47,940 bases of DNA from Cloacibacterium caeni_C. Lineage in GTDB: Bacteria; Bacteroidota; Bacteroidia; Flavobacteriales; Weeksellaceae. Made by a program: the position numbers and the translations under genes. Below, one piece after another: positions 46,562-47,940 of this stretch (position 1 is the stretch's first letter; each line of letters starts with the position of its first letter). The notes below the pieces were generated by a model. The model was not told the DNA's origin, did no database searches, and worked only from the letters and a program-made list of their open reading frames with translations. The stretch covers positions 1 through 47,940 of the forward strand of contig DITA01000126.1 in NCBI GenBank assembly GCA_002422665.1, read 5' to 3'.

Positions 46562-47518
46562 ATGGAGAATTTTTTGAAAAAAGAACTTGTCATGTTCTAT
46601 AATGTAGAAAACTTGTTTTCTCCAGACCCTAAACCAACACATTTTTTAGATCCTACCATTTCTGGATTAAGGAATTGGGACGAAAGAAAGTATCAGAATA
46701 AACTTCGAAAAATTGCCAATGTTTTTAGGCTAATCGAAGAAAAAGAAGAGATTCTTCCGATGATTGTAGGTTTATGTGAAGTGAATAATGAAGAGGTTTT
46801 ACAAGACTTAATTCAACAAGAACCCCTTCAAAATTATGATTTTGTTCATTATAATTCTTTAGATGAAAGAGGCGTAGATACAGCGCTTCTGTACGATAAG
46901 AGAAAAATAGAATTAGTAGATTCTGAAGCCATTTCTTTTATTTTCGAGGGAGTGAATGAAGAGCAAGATGAGTATTATGATACCACCAGAGATGTTCTTT
47001 TTTGTAAATTGAAATATAATAATGAATTGCTCAATGTTTTTGTGGCACATCTTCCTTCAAAAAGAGAAAAAGATGTAAACAAACCCAAAAGAGATTACAT
47101 TCTTCATTCAATTAAAGAAAGAGTGCTCACATTATTAGAAAAAGAAGAACCTGTAATAATTTGTGGAGATTTTAACGATGACCCGATTGAAGAAAATCTA
47201 AATAATTTATTATATGACAATGGAGTTGATAAAATCTTAGTGAATCCATACATAGAATTATACAATAATAAAATCTATTCTACGTTTCACTACAACCAAG
47301 GACTGTTGTTCGATCAGATTCTATTTTCTAATCATTTCTTTTTGCCTATTTCTTCATTAGCATTTAAAAGTGCTGTAGTCTTTAATTCAGAAAAATTAAG
47401 TAATTGGGACAAAAAGTTTAAAGGAAGACCTTTTAGAACTTTTGCAGGGACCAGATATCTTGGTGGGTATAGTGATCATTATCCCGTTTATACAATTTTA
47501 GAAACAAAAGACAATTAA
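46562..47518 (+). CDS. Endonuclease/exonuclease/phosphatase-family protein
   Basis: 318 residues, EEP fold: LVMFYNVENLFSPDPKPTHF with the metal-binding Asn and nearby Asp, LCEVNNEEVLQDLIQ (Glu), DVLFCKLKYNNELLNVFVAH, IICGDFNDDPIEENL (catalytic DFND) and the C-terminal SDHYPVYTIL (SDH). All metal and catalytic positions are present. No signal peptide is seen, so it is cytosolic. Substrate is nucleic acid or a phosphoester. Confidence 0.9.
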   Translation: MENFLKKELVMFYNVENLFSPDPKPTHFLDPTISGLRNWDERKYQNKLRKIANVFRLIEEKEEILPMIVGLCEVNNEEVLQDLIQQEPLQNYDFVHYNSLDERGVDTALLYDKRKIELVDSEAISFIFEGVNEEQDEYYDTTRDVLFCKLKYNNELLNVFVAHLPSKREKDVNKPKRDYILHSIKERVLTLLEKEEPVIICGDFNDDPIEENLNNLLYDNGVDKILVNPYIELYNNKIYSTFHYNQGLLFDQILFSNHFFLPISSLAFKSAVVFNSEKLSNWDKKFKGRPFRTFAGTRYLGGYSDHYPVYTILETKDN

Positions 47519-47525
47519 ATTAAAA

Positions 47526-47940
47526 ATGAAAAGCGTTACAGAAGTAGGTTACAAGCTAGATGCAATAGATAAAAAAATAATCTATATGCTCATGGACAAT
47601 GCCAAAACATCTTTGGCTCAAATTTCTAAAAACATTGGTATTTCTACCACTGCTGTACATCAGAGAATAAAAAAACTAGAAACCGCAGGCGTAATAGAAA
47701 ATTCTGTATCTTTTCTTAATCCAAGAAAAATAGGTTACAAAGTAGTTTCTTACATCGGCGTTTACATGGATCAGCCAAGTCATTTCCAAGAACTGATTAA
47801 ATCTCTGAACGAAATTAATGAAATCGTAGAAGCTCATTATACTACAGGATACTGGACGGTTTTCCTTAAAGAGCTTTGTATTGATAATGATCATCTCATG
47901 CAAATTTTAAGCAAAATACAGAAGCTAAAAGGCGTTACAA
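47526..47940 (+). CDS. Lrp/AsnC-family transcriptional regulator (3' end outside window)
   Basis: The first 138 codons are in the window; the frame is open to the end. HTH region: YKLDAIDKKIIYMLMDNAKT, ISKNIGISTTAVHQRIKKLE, TAGVIENSVSFLNPRKIGYK. Then the RAM ligand-binding domain begins: VVSYIGVYMDQPSHF, EIVEAHYTTGYWTVFLKELC. It starts eight bases after the EEP gene, so it is co-transcribed. Targets cannot be told from this window. Confidence 0.93.
   Translation, partial: MKSVTEVGYKLDAIDKKIIYMLMDNAKTSLAQISKNIGISTTAVHQRIKKLETAGVIENSVSFLNPRKIGYKVVSYIGVYMDQPSHFQELIKSLNEINEIVEAHYTTGYWTVFLKELCIDNDHLMQILSKIQKLKGVT

Overview
The window comes from a low-GC member of the Bacteroidota, class Flavobacteriia, most likely the Weeksellaceae (Chryseobacterium/Cloacibacterium group). 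The evidence is a type IX secretion C-terminal sorting domain, SusC/FecA-type TonB receptor biology, DUF3467 directly behind rpoC, DUF5103, the near-absence of Shine-Dalgarno sites, and many copies of the Bacteroidota promoter -7 box TAnnTTTG. The genus is an inference; no rRNA is present.

Layout. 1-1.5 kb: 3' end of rpoC (with an assembly gap) and a DUF3467 gene. 1.5-8.4 kb: envelope and secretion genes (T9SS-exported BNR-repeat protein, lipoprotein, TonB-dependent receptor, NPP-type phosphodiesterase). 8.4-15.1 kb, minus strand: cytoplasmic alpha-amylase, DNA polymerase IV, a PadR regulator with two tandem-duplicated membrane proteins, a small transcription unit with a 23-codon ORF and/or structured RNA, punA and lpxK. 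15.2-18.4 kb, plus strand: yicC, gmk, nadA, folB and tRNA-Cys.

18.45-24.77 kb is an integrated 6.3-kb mobile element. It sits in the 3' end of tRNA-Cys(GCA) between 21-bp direct repeats. It carries a tyrosine integrase, an RteC-like protein, an excisionase-type HTH protein, a 50-residue protein, a putative replication initiator and a separately promoted module of four short exported or membrane proteins, one with a KTSC domain. It has displaced the tRNA's own terminator to the far side of the element.

24.8-36.8 kb is housekeeping: aroC, thioredoxin-fold proteins, miaA, an MBL hydrolase, DUF5103, a ParE-type toxin-antitoxin pair, hemH, an Nfu-type Fe-S protein, a gamma-carbonic anhydrase and a GNAT. 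36.8-38.6 kb holds a norC-norB-like pair with an FNR-type box placed for class II activation; the NorB-like subunit lacks residues that canonical NorB uses to bind its metals. 38.8-47.9 kb: a PIF1-like helicase, VanZ, ABC-F, HopJ, GH25, NDH-2, trmD, an EEP-family protein and the start of an Lrp/AsnC regulator.

The most unusual non-genic signal is a class of spacer elements made of phased 6-8-nt words, usually 7. They fill gene-to-gene spacers and usually end at a start codon. One copy, joined to a REP-like palindrome, lies in frame inside the ABC-F gene. These, the element with its cargo, the small RNA/ORF unit and the ligand-poor NorB-like protein are the best candidates for something undescribed.
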